DNA of 64,000 bases from JAGTVG01 sp965365275 (GTDB taxonomy: Bacteria > Bacteroidota > Bacteroidia > Cytophagales > Cyclobacteriaceae), in the NCBI GenBank assembly GCA_965365275.1, contig CBDUBA010000005.1, positions 38,317 through 102,316 on the forward strand, read 5' to 3'. The notes below the pieces were generated by a model. That model saw only the letters and a program-made list of their open reading frames with translations. It did not search any database and was not told the origin of the DNA. A program made the position numbers and the translations under genes. Positions 37,640-46,279 of this stretch are shown piece after piece. Positions within the stretch are counted from its first letter, which is position 1. Each line of letters begins with the position of its first letter.

Positions 37640-37952
37640 TTTGGCCAATAATTATCAGAATATAATATTCCCGGAATTGAAAAATAAAATTTTTCTGATA
37701 ATTTAAATTTAAGTTCTTCCTAAATAATAGAGGGATAAGCACTGAATATGGTAGACTTTCAAGTGTATTGATCATACAAACCTCAAAAAATTTTTAAATG
37801 TACTGATTGATCTTCAAGCGGTAAATAATGTTATCAATGACGATGGTTCTTTTCAGAGCTGGATTTTTTTAAGAAGAGAATAGGATGTATAGTTTTTAGT
37901 CTTTATTGGAGCCAAATAATTAAACTTCAGTTCAGGAATCCGTAAATGAAAT
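37640..37952. other. Gap after araA
   Basis: These 313 bases are AT-rich and hold no credible gene. An 11-base inverted repeat, AATTATCAGAA at 37650-37660 and TTCTGATAATT at 37693-37703, flanks a 32-base AT-rich interval and may mark the end of the ara transcript. Nothing else was recognised. The right part is the 3' flank of the convergent bTHX gene. Confidence 0.5.
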
Positions 37953-38087
37953 TTATTTTGAATTTTTCTTATCCCCGCTCGGATTCTTTGGACCAGCTTC
38001 AACATTTTTCTTTTTTTTAGGCCGGTTAGCCCCATAAGTTCCCTTTATAATTTTACCTCTTTTTGATTTTTTATCACCTTTTCCCAT
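37953..38087 (-). CDS. 30S ribosomal protein bTHX
   Basis: A 44-residue minus-strand frame starts at an ATG at 38087: MGKGDKKSKRGKIIKGTYG, then NRPKKKKN and a Lys/Pro/Gly-rich tail. The MGKGDKKxxRGKI-GTYG pattern is the ribosomal protein THX family known from Thermus and widespread in Bacteroidota, where it stabilises the 30S head. The protein is very basic and complete. Because of its length it is easily missed by gene callers. It is a single gene between araA and the acidic small protein. Confidence 0.88.
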   Translation of the reverse strand: MGKGDKKSKRGKIIKGTYGANRPKKKKNVEAGPKNPSGDKKNSK

Positions 38088-38366
38088 ATTACTAAATTTT
38101 ATTCTCTATTAACAGGTTAAAATTAATTCCAAGACCTGAAATACGTAAATCAAGTGGAAAATTACAAAATCCAGAGGAAATTTTTTGGTAGCTTCCCGGC
38201 TTCTTATCCGTACAGCCTAACATTCTGCAAGTCATTTTTCAACAGGAAGAGAACTTTCCCTGACCACAAAAAAATTGGTTTTTTTATTGAAAAAACAAAA
38301 AAATATTTTCGACCTTTATTCGTTCTTTGTTCTGATTTATTTCTAACATTTATTATTCATACAGCG

Positions 38367-38570
38367 ATGTACTATAACAAATATAAGGACCCCTTTATGC
38401 AGGATGATATCAACAATCACCAGGATCCTGAAGAGGAGAGTTGGGATAACATACCTGAAGGGGAGGAAATACCGGAAAGAATTGAGTGGTTAGATGAGGT
38501 TGAAGGCGGGGGATTGGATGATTTCAGCTTCGAGAACGATCTGGATGATTTCGACCTGGATGATTTTTGA
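38367..38570 (+). CDS. Small acidic protein
   Basis: The ATG at 38367 gives 67 residues beginning MYYNKYKDPFMQDDIN; a longer in-frame start at 38154 would add a low-quality stretch. The protein is strongly acidic, with EEESWDNIPEGEE, EWLDEVEGGG and an Asp/Phe/Leu repeat tail (LDDFSFENDLDDFDLDDF). There are no cysteines, membrane segments or known motifs. Such acidic tails can bind a basic or hydrophobic partner. Function is unknown, and coding is supported mainly by the ordered composition. Confidence 0.55.
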   Translation: MYYNKYKDPFMQDDINNHQDPEEESWDNIPEGEEIPERIEWLDEVEGGGLDDFSFENDLDDFDLDDF

Positions 38571-38720
38571 TCAATCTGTTTTAATGGTGTTTCACGGCAA
38601 TCAATAAACAAGGCCGTATTTAATATATCTTTTCACACCACAAGCGGGCTTTGGTTTTTGCCTATTTTCGCATATGACTATTCCGGGACTGTTTCGTGAT
38701 ATATTGAATTTATATCCTGA

Positions 38721-38751
38721 TTGGAATTGGAATGAAATGTGATTAATTTTG
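38721..38751 (+). promoter_or_regulatory. Promoter of the SRP RNA
   Basis: TTG at 38721-38723, a 20-base spacer and TAATTTTG at 38744-38751 match the Bacteroidota consensus. Transcription would begin about five bases later, at the GGCAAAT 5' end of the SRP RNA. Confidence 0.75.
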
Positions 38752-38755
38752 CAGA

Positions 38756-38847
38756 GGCAAATCGATACGACCAGCTCCTATCGAACTCCCCCAGGTCCGG
38801 AAGGAAGCAAGGGTAGATGGTTGTAGCGGTGCGATATCCGATTTGCC
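38756..38847 (+). ncRNA. ffs: Signal recognition particle RNA (small bacterial type)
   Basis: The ends GGCAAATCG and CGATTTGCC pair to form the terminal stem, and the interior has the universal SRP domain IV core CAGGTCCGGAAGGAAGCA-GGG followed by GATGGTTGTAGCGGTGCGATATC. The length of about 92 bases suits the small bacterial form. T residues follow immediately, acting as a terminator. It binds Ffh and guides membrane-protein targeting. Confidence 0.95.
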
Positions 38848-39006
38848 TTTTTATTTCTCCTTACTTTTTTCCATCTTTACCTCATCACTTTAATTTCAGA
38901 CCTGATAAATTAATCTTTTATTGATCTGTTGTGTTAAGTAGTGATCATAAACAGAAGGATCAAACCAATTCTCTCTTATATGGTTACTATTTGAAAAAAA
39001 GAACTT

Positions 39007-39216
39007 ATGTACATTATAAAGGTTAAAGGTAAAAAGAAGATTCCCAATTATGTTCAAATACGCGATGATGATTTTATCCTGATAGGATATTTCAGTTATA
39101 AACCAGGAAGACCTTTTACAAGGCTCGAGAAGTTTGGACTGGAAGGAAAGGAAAAAGAATTTGAATCATTGGTGGAACAATTACCTTTTGGCAAATTACA
39201 AAAACTGGAATTATAA
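39007..39216 (+). CDS. Small protein upstream of ftsE
   Basis: The 69-residue protein begins MYIIKVKGKKKIPNYVQIRDDDF and ends FGKLQKLEL. It has a charged, mixed alpha/beta character without signal peptide or cysteine. It lies one base before the ftsE ATG, so they are translated as a pair. A short gene of this type precedes ftsE in a number of Bacteroidota, which supports a real gene. The function is not known. Confidence 0.65.
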   Translation: MYIIKVKGKKKIPNYVQIRDDDFILIGYFSYKPGRPFTRLEKFGLEGKEKEFESLVEQLPFGKLQKLEL

Positions 39217-39217
39217 C

Positions 39218-39928
39218 ATGACTTTTTCCTCTGATCCGATTGTGCAGGTTAAAGAAACCTCAATTTTTCAGGAAAACAATACCATTCTCACTGATGTTAA
39301 TTTTGATATATCAAAGGGAGAACTGGCCTTTCTTGTTGGCCGTACCGGGAGTGGAAAATCCTCTTTACTGAAAACACTGTATGCTGACCTTCCATTGCGG
39401 TTGGGTGAGGTTCAGGTAGCTGGATTTGATATTAAAAGTATTAAAAGAAGCGAGATCCCCTACCTGAGAAGAAAACTTGGTATTATTTTTCAGGATTTTC
39501 AACTTTTCAACGACCGGACTGTATCGGAAAACCTGTTTTTCGTAATGAAAGCGACAGGCTGGAAAGAAAAATCAAAAATGAAATCAAGAATGGCAGAGGT
39601 ATTGATGCGGGTCGGACTTGGATCAGTAGATAACAAAATGCCTCATCAACTTTCTGGCGGCGAACAACAGAGGGTAGTTATTGCAAGGGCTCTGATCAAC
39701 GAGCCATTGATACTTTTAGCTGACGAACCTACAGGCAACCTTGATCCTGAAGTATCCAATGGTATATTTAAACTCTTTCTGGAAATAAATAAAAGTGGAA
39801 CAGCCATAATAATGGCGACCCATAATTATAATCTGATAAAAAATCATCCGGCCAGGATCCTTAAATGTGAGGACGGGAGACTTCATGACTCTGAAAAAGA
39901 AGAGGTGATATTAAAAGACAGATTTTAA
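39218..39928 (+). CDS. ftsE: Cell-division ATP-binding protein FtsE
   Basis: The ATG at 39218 (MTFSSDPIVQVKET) is chosen over an earlier in-frame ATG at 39134, which lies inside the preceding gene. The 236-residue ABC ATPase has Walker A GRTGSGKSS, Q-loop IFQDFQL, signature LSGGEQQRV, Walker B LLADEPTG and a switch histidine in MATHNYN. Length and layout match FtsE, which works with membrane protein FtsX in cell-wall hydrolase control at the septum. No ftsX is adjacent, as is common in this phylum. Confidence 0.85.
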   Translation: MTFSSDPIVQVKETSIFQENNTILTDVNFDISKGELAFLVGRTGSGKSSLLKTLYADLPLRLGEVQVAGFDIKSIKRSEIPYLRRKLGIIFQDFQLFNDRTVSENLFFVMKATGWKEKSKMKSRMAEVLMRVGLGSVDNKMPHQLSGGEQQRVVIARALINEPLILLADEPTGNLDPEVSNGIFKLFLEINKSGTAIIMATHNYNLIKNHPARILKCEDGRLHDSEKEEVILKDRF

Positions 39929-40006
39929 TCAATCGTCATTTGATACCACCCTTATATTATTATCCCAAAATTTCAGGAAAATTTTAACTAATCATAGGCC
40001 TGTTGC

Positions 40007-41068
40007 TTAATCAAGCCGGACATTACCATATTTGGAAACAATCTTTATGACGGTTCCGGCACCACTACCTATTTTACCTTCATACTGGCTCGATGTATTG
40101 TCTTTTATGATCTTACTGAACTCGATCTGATCTTCGTCATATCTCAAACTGCAGAAACTCATACTCGCTTCTACACTGGCATTGATACCAGATTCCAGAT
40201 TTATATTCACGGGGCCAAAGCTACTTTTAATATCCAGAAGTTTTACACTTTTACTTAGACCGATCTCCACGGATCCTCCATAATCAATATCAAGGACCAG
40301 TGATTTATTTACCTTACCCAATTCAAATCCTGAAAAATTAACATCTGCTTCGAGAACATCTATCTCTTCAATTTCCACTTCACCATATTTGGCTATCAAG
40401 TCCATTGATACGGCTTTTACAGTCTCAAAAGTAGAGAAGGAACTATGCACGTCCATTTCTCCCATTTCCTCGACACCCAACTTGGAGTAACTCACTTTCA
40501 GATCACCTTTCTTAATAGCATCAATTTCACTGAACCCGCTGCCAAAAGATAATTTTACATCACAATCACCGGATAATTTCCCGGCTTTCAGATTCCCGTA
40601 TTGAACATTGAGGTCCACATCACCAGTCATGTCTCCCAAATAGGCATCTCCAAAACTGTTTTTGAGATCCAGCGAATTTGTTTTTGGCATGCTCACATCA
40701 TAATTTATCTCAAAAGAGGTATTCCTGCCGGATTTGTTATTTCCTATAGATGTTACAAATGACAGGCTGCTGGATGGATTGTCATCATCAATTTGAATAT
40801 CAATTTTATCCAGTAGATCCTGGGCCCGTTCATCATTCGATGCTCTGGTAATAATTTCAATATTTACTTTTACCTCATTTTTATCCCAGGTTTCCACATG
40901 CATTTTACCAAAGGAATTAGAGAGCTTAATCATAGTTGATCCACTGACCTGGTAAGTCTTGTTGATCGTCCTGCGCTTTTCACTTTCTGCATGGGCCAAC
41001 ACACTGCTTGCAAAAAATATGATGATAAGCAAGAATGGGAGGTGTTGTTTAAATGCTAACTTTTTCAT
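40007..41068 (-). CDS. Exported DUF4097-like repeat protein
   Basis: The 353-residue protein has a signal peptide (hydrophobic core LPFLLIIIFFASSVLAHAES). The mature part is a series of short beta-strand repeats, with segments such as LDLKNSFGDAYLGDMTGDV, LNVQYGNLKAGKLSGDC and IDYGGSVEIGL. These parallel-beta repeats resemble DUF4097/adhesin-like proteins. It is the last gene of an operon with an anti-sigma-like protein and an ECF sigma factor, overlapping the anti-sigma gene by 20 bases. A role as an envelope target or sensor output of the sigma factor is inferred. Confidence 0.75.
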   Translation of the reverse strand: MKKLAFKQHLPFLLIIIFFASSVLAHAESEKRRTINKTYQVSGSTMIKLSNSFGKMHVETWDKNEVKVNIEIITRASNDERAQDLLDKIDIQIDDDNPSSSLSFVTSIGNNKSGRNTSFEINYDVSMPKTNSLDLKNSFGDAYLGDMTGDVDLNVQYGNLKAGKLSGDCDVKLSFGSGFSEIDAIKKGDLKVSYSKLGVEEMGEMDVHSSFSTFETVKAVSMDLIAKYGEVEIEEIDVLEADVNFSGFELGKVNKSLVLDIDYGGSVEIGLSKSVKLLDIKSSFGPVNINLESGINASVEASMSFCSLRYDEDQIEFSKIIKDNTSSQYEGKIGSGAGTVIKIVSKYGNVRLD

Positions 41069-41597
41069 TTTCCTTTATTTTTTTGATTTTTTCAAGCACT
41101 TCTAATTGCTGATTTAAAATATCTATTCTCATTTGAAGATTGAGGACCATAGCGTCAATTATCCTTTCGCTCTGTCCCACTTCCGCCGCTGATTTCAACA
41201 TTTGATACGTTGAATCCAATTGGTCAATTTCTCCCAGAAGATCTTTATCCAATTCAGGATTATCCGAAACAAATTGAATTATAAGACTTTGTTTTGTCTC
41301 TATCTCGTTCATATAAAATGCTTCGACATCATTGAAGGCAATTTCATTATCATTGATAAATTCATTTGTCCCTGCAATCGTACCATCTCTATCAGAACGG
41401 TCCACAAGTAACCAGGCTACTGCCACCAACAGCACTACAACCGCTGCGCGCCAGAGATAAGTACTTATCGGAACCACTTTGGTCTCACTGTTGTCAAGCC
41501 GGTCATTGATGTTATGCCAGGCATCTTCAGGTGGCATTTTATCATCAAATGCCGCCCTGTTCTCTTTGATAAATTTTTCCAGATTATCCATTGACAT
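41049..41597 (-). CDS. Anti-sigma-factor-like membrane protein
   Basis: The 182-residue protein has a cytoplasmic N-terminal part (about 1-45) with AFDDKMPPEDAWHNI, one membrane segment (TYLWRAAVVVLLVAVAWLLV, about 44-63) and a periplasmic C-terminal coiled-coil region. This is the layout of anti-sigma factors that hold an ECF sigma factor at the membrane, although the classical zinc-binding motif is absent. It overlaps the sigma gene upstream by 14 bases and the repeat-protein gene downstream by 20. The start may be the second Met at 41591. Confidence 0.75.
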   Translation of the reverse strand: MSMDNLEKFIKENRAAFDDKMPPEDAWHNINDRLDNSETKVVPISTYLWRAAVVVLLVAVAWLLVDRSDRDGTIAGTNEFINDNEIAFNDVEAFYMNEIETKQSLIIQFVSDNPELDKDLLGEIDQLDSTYQMLKSAAEVGQSERIIDAMVLNLQMRIDILNQQLEVLEKIKKIKENEKVSI

Positions 41598-42129
41598 ACA
41601 CTCTCTCCTTTAAAATTTCCCTTAATCTTTTCTTTGCACGGTTATATTGGGACTTGGAAGTAGATTCCGAGATGTCCAATATATCCGCTATTTCTCGATG
41701 GTCGTACCCTTCAAACAGATAAAGTGATAGTACGGTGCGGAAACCATCCGGTAGTTGTTGAAGTGCTTCCCTGATCCGATCTATTTCAAGTATAATTTCA
41801 TGGTCCTGGACAGGTTCTTCATGCTCCACATCATGTCCATCAAGCGATATAGACAATATTTTCTTCTTCTTAACATGATTTATCGAGGAATTAACCACGA
41901 TTTTTTTTAACCATGCACCAAATGATGATTCACCTTTAAAAGAGCTTAAATTATTAAATGCACTTAAAAAGGCTTCCTGCAAAACATCTTTAGCATCGTC
42001 GGGATCATTCGTAATTCTATAACAAATATTGTACATTGCCTTTGAATATTGTTTATAAAGTGCATATTGTGCGGATCTGTCGCCACTAATACACGCTTTT
42101 ATTAAAACATTCTGTTTAGCAAGTTCCAA
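41584..42129 (-). CDS. ECF-type RNA polymerase sigma factor
   Basis: The 181-residue protein has region 2 with NICYRITNDPDDAKDVLQEAFLSA and GAWLKKIVVNSSINHVKK, and region 4 with LPDGFRTVLSLYLFEGYDHREIADIL. These define an extracytoplasmic-function sigma factor. The start is TTG at 42129; no ATG lies in frame upstream before a stop, and starting later would cut region 1/2. Overlap with the anti-sigma gene indicates co-translation. It probably controls envelope-related genes, including its own operon. Confidence 0.9.
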   Translation of the reverse strand: MELAKQNVLIKACISGDRSAQYALYKQYSKAMYNICYRITNDPDDAKDVLQEAFLSAFNNLSSFKGESSFGAWLKKIVVNSSINHVKKKKILSISLDGHDVEHEEPVQDHEIILEIDRIREALQQLPDGFRTVLSLYLFEGYDHREIADILDISESTSKSQYNRAKKRLREILKERVYVNG

Positions 42130-42253
42130 TCCCGTTTTAATTAAATTTCACCATAAAGACATGGGAAAATCCCAAGGGTTGCAAATCAAATGCAGAAAAG
42201 GCATTTCAGCAGTATAAATACTCATTGCGCCCTGCCAATATCGATTTTATAGA

Positions 42254-42976
42254 TTAGTTAGATGATTCCTCGTAATTCTTTTTGGCAAGATAGAAGTCAG
42301 GCTGCACTTCAAGCGCAATTCCAAATTGTTTCAAGGCTTCAGTAGTATTTCCTTCTTCGTTTGCGATAAGCCCTTTAAGATTATGCAGACTGGCCCTCAA
42401 AACAACTTCCTGGTCTACATCATTTTCATCAGGAAAATATATTTTTATCTCATCCGATTCCGATTTGCTCAACATAATATCAATATTAGTTTTACTCTCC
42501 TTATACCTTTTTAACTGATATTGAAGAATAGCCATCTTATATAGAAAGTTTATATTATTTTCCCTTAGGTATAGAGATTCATAATCCTCCAGAGATTTAT
42601 CGATCGCACCTACTTGTTCCAGTGAAACAGCACGCATTTCAAGTGCTTGTGCATTATTCGGATTTAATAAAAGTACATCGTTCAAGGTTAAAGTAGCCGA
42701 GAAGTATCTCTGGTTATCAAAATAAATATAAGCCAATGCATAAAGAATGGAATCATTTTGCGGTTCCAGGACACAGATATTATACAGGGCATTAATAGCG
42801 GCATTTACATCGCTGTATTTAACAGCCCGCTGATATATACCCTTTTGCATCCTGTATACCATGGTTTGACGTATGTCAATCTGTTGTTGAGCTTGCGCTT
42901 CTTCCTGAGCCTGTACTGCCTGGATCATGACCAGCATTAAGATCCATACACTAACACCTAAAATCACTTTTTTCAT
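42254..42976 (-). CDS. Exported tetratricopeptide-repeat protein
   Basis: The ATG at 42976 is chosen because MKKVILGVSVWILMLVMIQAVQA is a clear signal peptide; a start at 42988 is also possible. The remaining 217 residues form five or more TPR-like helix pairs, with INALYNICVLEPQNDSILYALAYIYFD and EDYESLYLRENNINFLYKMA. TPRs mediate protein-protein contacts, so it is likely a periplasmic scaffold. It follows the CCA-transferase gene by 16 bases and shares its strand. No partner can be named. Confidence 0.85.
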   Translation of the reverse strand: MKKVILGVSVWILMLVMIQAVQAQEEAQAQQQIDIRQTMVYRMQKGIYQRAVKYSDVNAAINALYNICVLEPQNDSILYALAYIYFDNQRYFSATLTLNDVLLLNPNNAQALEMRAVSLEQVGAIDKSLEDYESLYLRENNINFLYKMAILQYQLKRYKESKTNIDIMLSKSESDEIKIYFPDENDVDQEVVLRASLHNLKGLIANEEGNTTEALKQFGIALEVQPDFYLAKKNYEESSN

Positions 42977-42992
42977 TATAATTTTCATTTTA

Positions 42993-44432
42993 TTATTTAC
43001 TTTCTGTTTTCAAACCTAATCCTTTTCCTAATTCCAGCATGAATTTTTTTGCCGCTGAATGGTTATTTTCTATTTTACCATCAAGAATAGCCTCTTTTAT
43101 CTCATTTTTTATTATTCCCACCTCCCTGCCAGGAGGAATGTTGAATACCTTCATAATTTCCTCGCCTTTTACAGGTGGCTGAAAATTTCGAAGTTTATCT
43201 TTTTCCTCGACCTCCAGGATCTTTTTTTCAACTTTTTCAAAGTTATTCAAATACCTTTTTACCTTATCAGGGTTTTTAGAGGTAATATCAGCTTTACAGA
43301 GTAACATCAGCTTATCGATATCATCTCCTGCCTCAAATACCAGTCTGCGTACAGCAGAATCAGTAATGGAACTACTCACCAGAGCAATTGGCCTGAGATG
43401 CAGCCTTACCAGTTTCTGAACAAAACGCATTTTATCATGTAGTGGTAATTTCAGGCGCCGGAAAAGTCGTGGGACCATCCTTGCACCGATCTCCTCGTGA
43501 CCATGGAAAGTCCAGCCTGTCTTTTCATCATATCTTTTGGTTATGGGTTTAGCAATATCATGCATAATGGCTGCCCAGCGAAGCCATGGATCCCTGGATC
43601 TTTTAGAGACATTATCAAGTACTTGCAGGGTATGATAAAAGTTATCTTTGTGCGCATTCCCCTTTATTTTCTCTACACCATGCAGGTCAACCATTTCCGG
43701 GAAAATATATTTTAGGAGTTCAGAATGGAAAAGTAATTTGAATCCATAGGAAGGCTTATCTGTCATTATTATTTTTTCAAGCTCAGCTATGATGCGCTCC
43801 TGTGAAACAATTTTTATCCGGGCGGCATTCTTAATGATGGCATCAAAGGTATCCGGTGTAATATCAAAATTCAATTGCGCAGCAAAGCGTATTCCCCGCA
43901 TCATACGAAGGGGGTCGTCCGAAAAAGTGATGTCCGGATCAAGGGGCGTTTTTATTTGTTTTTTTTGAAGGTCCTTCATCCCTTCGAATGGATCGATCAA
44001 AACTCCGTAATTGGTTTTGTTCAACCCAAAGGCCATAGTATTAATGGTAAAATCCCTTCTATTCTGGTCATCCTGGAGTGTGCCGTCCTCTACCACAGGT
44101 TTTCTTGAATCCCTGCTATAGGATTCCTTACGGGCTCCTACAAATTCAATTTCTGTGTTCTTAAGGCGGAACATAGCCGTACCGAAATTTTTAAATACAT
44201 GCAAGTTCTTTTCTTTACCAAAATGTCGGGCCACATTTTGTGCCAGCTTTATGCCGCTGCCAACAGTTACGATATCAATATCAAAGTATTCATCTTTCCT
44301 GTTCAAGAAATAATCACGTACAAATCCACCAACGACGTATGTTTCCATACCCATCTGATCTGCCACCCGACCAATTTCCCTGAATACAGGATTCTGGTCC
44401 AGAACCGTATCATATTTCTTTAACTCAGTCAC
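42993..44432 (-). CDS. cca: CCA-adding tRNA nucleotidyltransferase with HD domain
   Basis: The 479-residue protein is a class II nucleotidyltransferase. The head has VVGGFVRDYFL and the metal-binding FDIDIV pair, the nucleotide-binding region has RRDFTINTMAF and DPLRMMRGIRFA, and a C-terminal HD phosphohydrolase domain has AAIMHDIAKP and HGHEEIGARM. It adds or repairs the 3' CCA of tRNA. Poly(A) polymerases share this fold, but length and HD domain favour a CCA enzyme. It is divergent from pyrG, with the TPR gene behind it. Confidence 0.88.
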   Translation of the reverse strand: MTELKKYDTVLDQNPVFREIGRVADQMGMETYVVGGFVRDYFLNRKDEYFDIDIVTVGSGIKLAQNVARHFGKEKNLHVFKNFGTAMFRLKNTEIEFVGARKESYSRDSRKPVVEDGTLQDDQNRRDFTINTMAFGLNKTNYGVLIDPFEGMKDLQKKQIKTPLDPDITFSDDPLRMMRGIRFAAQLNFDITPDTFDAIIKNAARIKIVSQERIIAELEKIIMTDKPSYGFKLLFHSELLKYIFPEMVDLHGVEKIKGNAHKDNFYHTLQVLDNVSKRSRDPWLRWAAIMHDIAKPITKRYDEKTGWTFHGHEEIGARMVPRLFRRLKLPLHDKMRFVQKLVRLHLRPIALVSSSITDSAVRRLVFEAGDDIDKLMLLCKADITSKNPDKVKRYLNNFEKVEKKILEVEEKDKLRNFQPPVKGEEIMKVFNIPPGREVGIIKNEIKEAILDGKIENNHSAAKKFMLELGKGLGLKTESK

Positions 44433-44448
44433 TGCTGTCTTTCACTGG

Positions 44449-44456
44449 CAAATTTA
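44449..44456 (-). promoter_or_regulatory. TAnnTTTG element before cca
   Basis: The complement reads TAAATTTG, a full match to the Bacteroidota -7 box, 16 bases before the cca ATG. No clear -33 TTTG was found. Confidence 0.4.
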
Positions 44457-44594
44457 ACAATAAAATATTTGTGATATTTTTTTAAATAATGCACTTAAAA
44501 AGGTTAATAATTTTTAATTTATCAATAATAATGCCTTATTAAAAAATTATTACAATTTTAACCAGACCCCATCAATATATTCAATTATAAATCA

Positions 44595-44602
44595 TAAATT
44601 TG
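44595..44602 (+). promoter_or_regulatory. TAnnTTTG element before pyrG
   Basis: TAAATTTG matches the Bacteroidota -7 box 31 bases before the pyrG ATG. The -33 partner is weak. Confidence 0.45.
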
Positions 44603-44633
44603 TATCCCATAGGTACTAAACTACTTTTTGCTT

Positions 44634-46277
44634 ATGGGTCCCACGAAATACATCTTTGTCACCGGAGGAGTGACATCATCACTAGGAAAAGGAATCGTCG
44701 CATCATCGCTTGGAAAATTGCTGAGGGCAAGAGGCCTGTCCGTCACTATACAAAAGTTTGATCCGTATATCAATGTGGATCCAGGCACCTTAAATCCTTA
44801 TGAACACGGGGAATGCTACGTAACTGAAGATGGTGCAGAGACTGACCTTGACCTTGGCCATTATGAACGGTTCCTCAACGTGTACACCTCCCAGGCCAAT
44901 AATGTGACCACTGGCAGGATATACCACAATGTGATCACCAAGGAAAGGGAAGGTGAATTTCTTGGAAAAACAGTTCAGGTGATTCCACATATAACCGACG
45001 AAATAAAAAGGAATTTTTACCTTCTTGGAGAAACCGGTGAATATGATGTCATTATTACTGAAATTGGTGGCTGTGTCGGGGATATAGAATCCCTCCCGTT
45101 TGTGGAAGCCGTCAGGCAGGCAAGACTTGATCTGGGGCCCCATAATCACCTGGTTATCCATCTCACCCTGGTACCCTATCTGAAATCCTCAGGAGAACTC
45201 AAGACTAAGCCCACACAACACTCAGTCAAACAGCTTCTTGAGGCAGGAGTCCAGCCTGATATTCTGGTGTGCCGTGCAGAGTACCCGCTTCCAACGGATA
45301 TAAGAAGAAAAATTGCTCTTTTCTGTAACGTTTCCATAAATTCCGTAATTGAATCCATTGATGTGGAAACCATTTATGATGTTCCAATTAAACTTCGTAA
45401 GGAAAAGCTCGATGAACGTGTTCTGGAAAAACTCAACATAAACAATTTCAAGGATCCCAACCTCGATCAATGGAAAGAGTTTTTAGGAAAACTTAAAAAT
45501 CCGCAGGAGGAAGTTACAATAGGCCTGATAGGAAAATATGTTGAATTACATGATGCTTATAAGTCCATTAATGAATCCTTCATTCAAGCCGGTGCTTATA
45601 ATGAGTGTAAAGTAAATATTGAATGGATCAGTTCTGAATCCCTGAGCCCGACGGATATAGAAAAGAAACTAAGCCATCTGGATGCCATGCTTATTGCTCC
45701 CGGTTTTGGAGAAAGAGGTATTCCGGGTAAAATTGAAGCTGCCCGTTATGCAAGAGAAAATAAAGTACCTTTCTTTGGTATATGCCTGGGAATGCAATGC
45801 GCCGTAATCGAGTTTGCCCAGAATGTGCTGGGCCTGAAAGATGCAGCATCCACTGAAGTGGATCCTAAAACACCGGATCCGGTAATAGATCTTATGGAAG
45901 AACAAAAAAGTATTACCATGAAGGGAGGAACCATGAGGCTAGGCGCTTATCCATGTAAGGTTACACCCCATACAAAGGTCCATTCCATTTATAAAAAGGA
46001 AAATATAAGTGAAAGACATAGACATCGATACGAGTTTAACAACAAGTATTTTGAACAATTCGAAGAAAATGGAATGATTTTCTCCGGGATAAATCCCGAT
46101 TCAAGCCTGGTAGAGATCATAGAATTAGCTGACCACCCATGGTATATAGGAACTCAATTTCATCCAGAATTAAAAAGCACAGTACTAAATCCTCATCCAT
46201 TATTTGTTAAATTTGTAGCCGCTTCTTTAAAATATAAAAAAAGCAAAGTTGAAAACGGCAAATTAATCAATACCTGA
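44634..46277 (+). CDS. pyrG: CTP synthase
   Basis: The ATG at 44634 is used; a TTG two codons earlier adds nothing recognisable. The 547-residue enzyme has the synthetase domain with FVTGGVTSSLGKGI and the glutaminase domain with the catalytic cysteine in FFGICLGMQCA and the histidine-glutamate pair in GTQFHPELKS. It makes CTP from UTP, ATP and glutamine in the cytoplasm. Its stop is two bases before the yidC ATG, giving a pyrG-yidC pair. Confidence 0.97.
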   Translation: MGPTKYIFVTGGVTSSLGKGIVASSLGKLLRARGLSVTIQKFDPYINVDPGTLNPYEHGECYVTEDGAETDLDLGHYERFLNVYTSQANNVTTGRIYHNVITKEREGEFLGKTVQVIPHITDEIKRNFYLLGETGEYDVIITEIGGCVGDIESLPFVEAVRQARLDLGPHNHLVIHLTLVPYLKSSGELKTKPTQHSVKQLLEAGVQPDILVCRAEYPLPTDIRRKIALFCNVSINSVIESIDVETIYDVPIKLRKEKLDERVLEKLNINNFKDPNLDQWKEFLGKLKNPQEEVTIGLIGKYVELHDAYKSINESFIQAGAYNECKVNIEWISSESLSPTDIEKKLSHLDAMLIAPGFGERGIPGKIEAARYARENKVPFFGICLGMQCAVIEFAQNVLGLKDAASTEVDPKTPDPVIDLMEEQKSITMKGGTMRLGAYPCKVTPHTKVHSIYKKENISERHRHRYEFNNKYFEQFEENGMIFSGINPDSSLVEIIELADHPWYIGTQFHPELKSTVLNPHPLFVKFVAASLKYKKSKVENGKLINT

Positions 46278-46279
46278 TT

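Noticed and set aside
37853..38035. 60-residue minus-strand frame overlapping bTHX
   Set aside because: It is an alternative frame of the bTHX region; the bTHX frame has a recognisable family sequence and this one does not.
38590..38600. ParB parS half-site (GTTTCACGG)
   Set aside because: Only half of the 16-base palindrome is present; no full parS was found in the window.
39134..39217. Longer start for ftsE
   Set aside because: The extension lies inside the preceding small gene and encodes no ABC-domain sequence.
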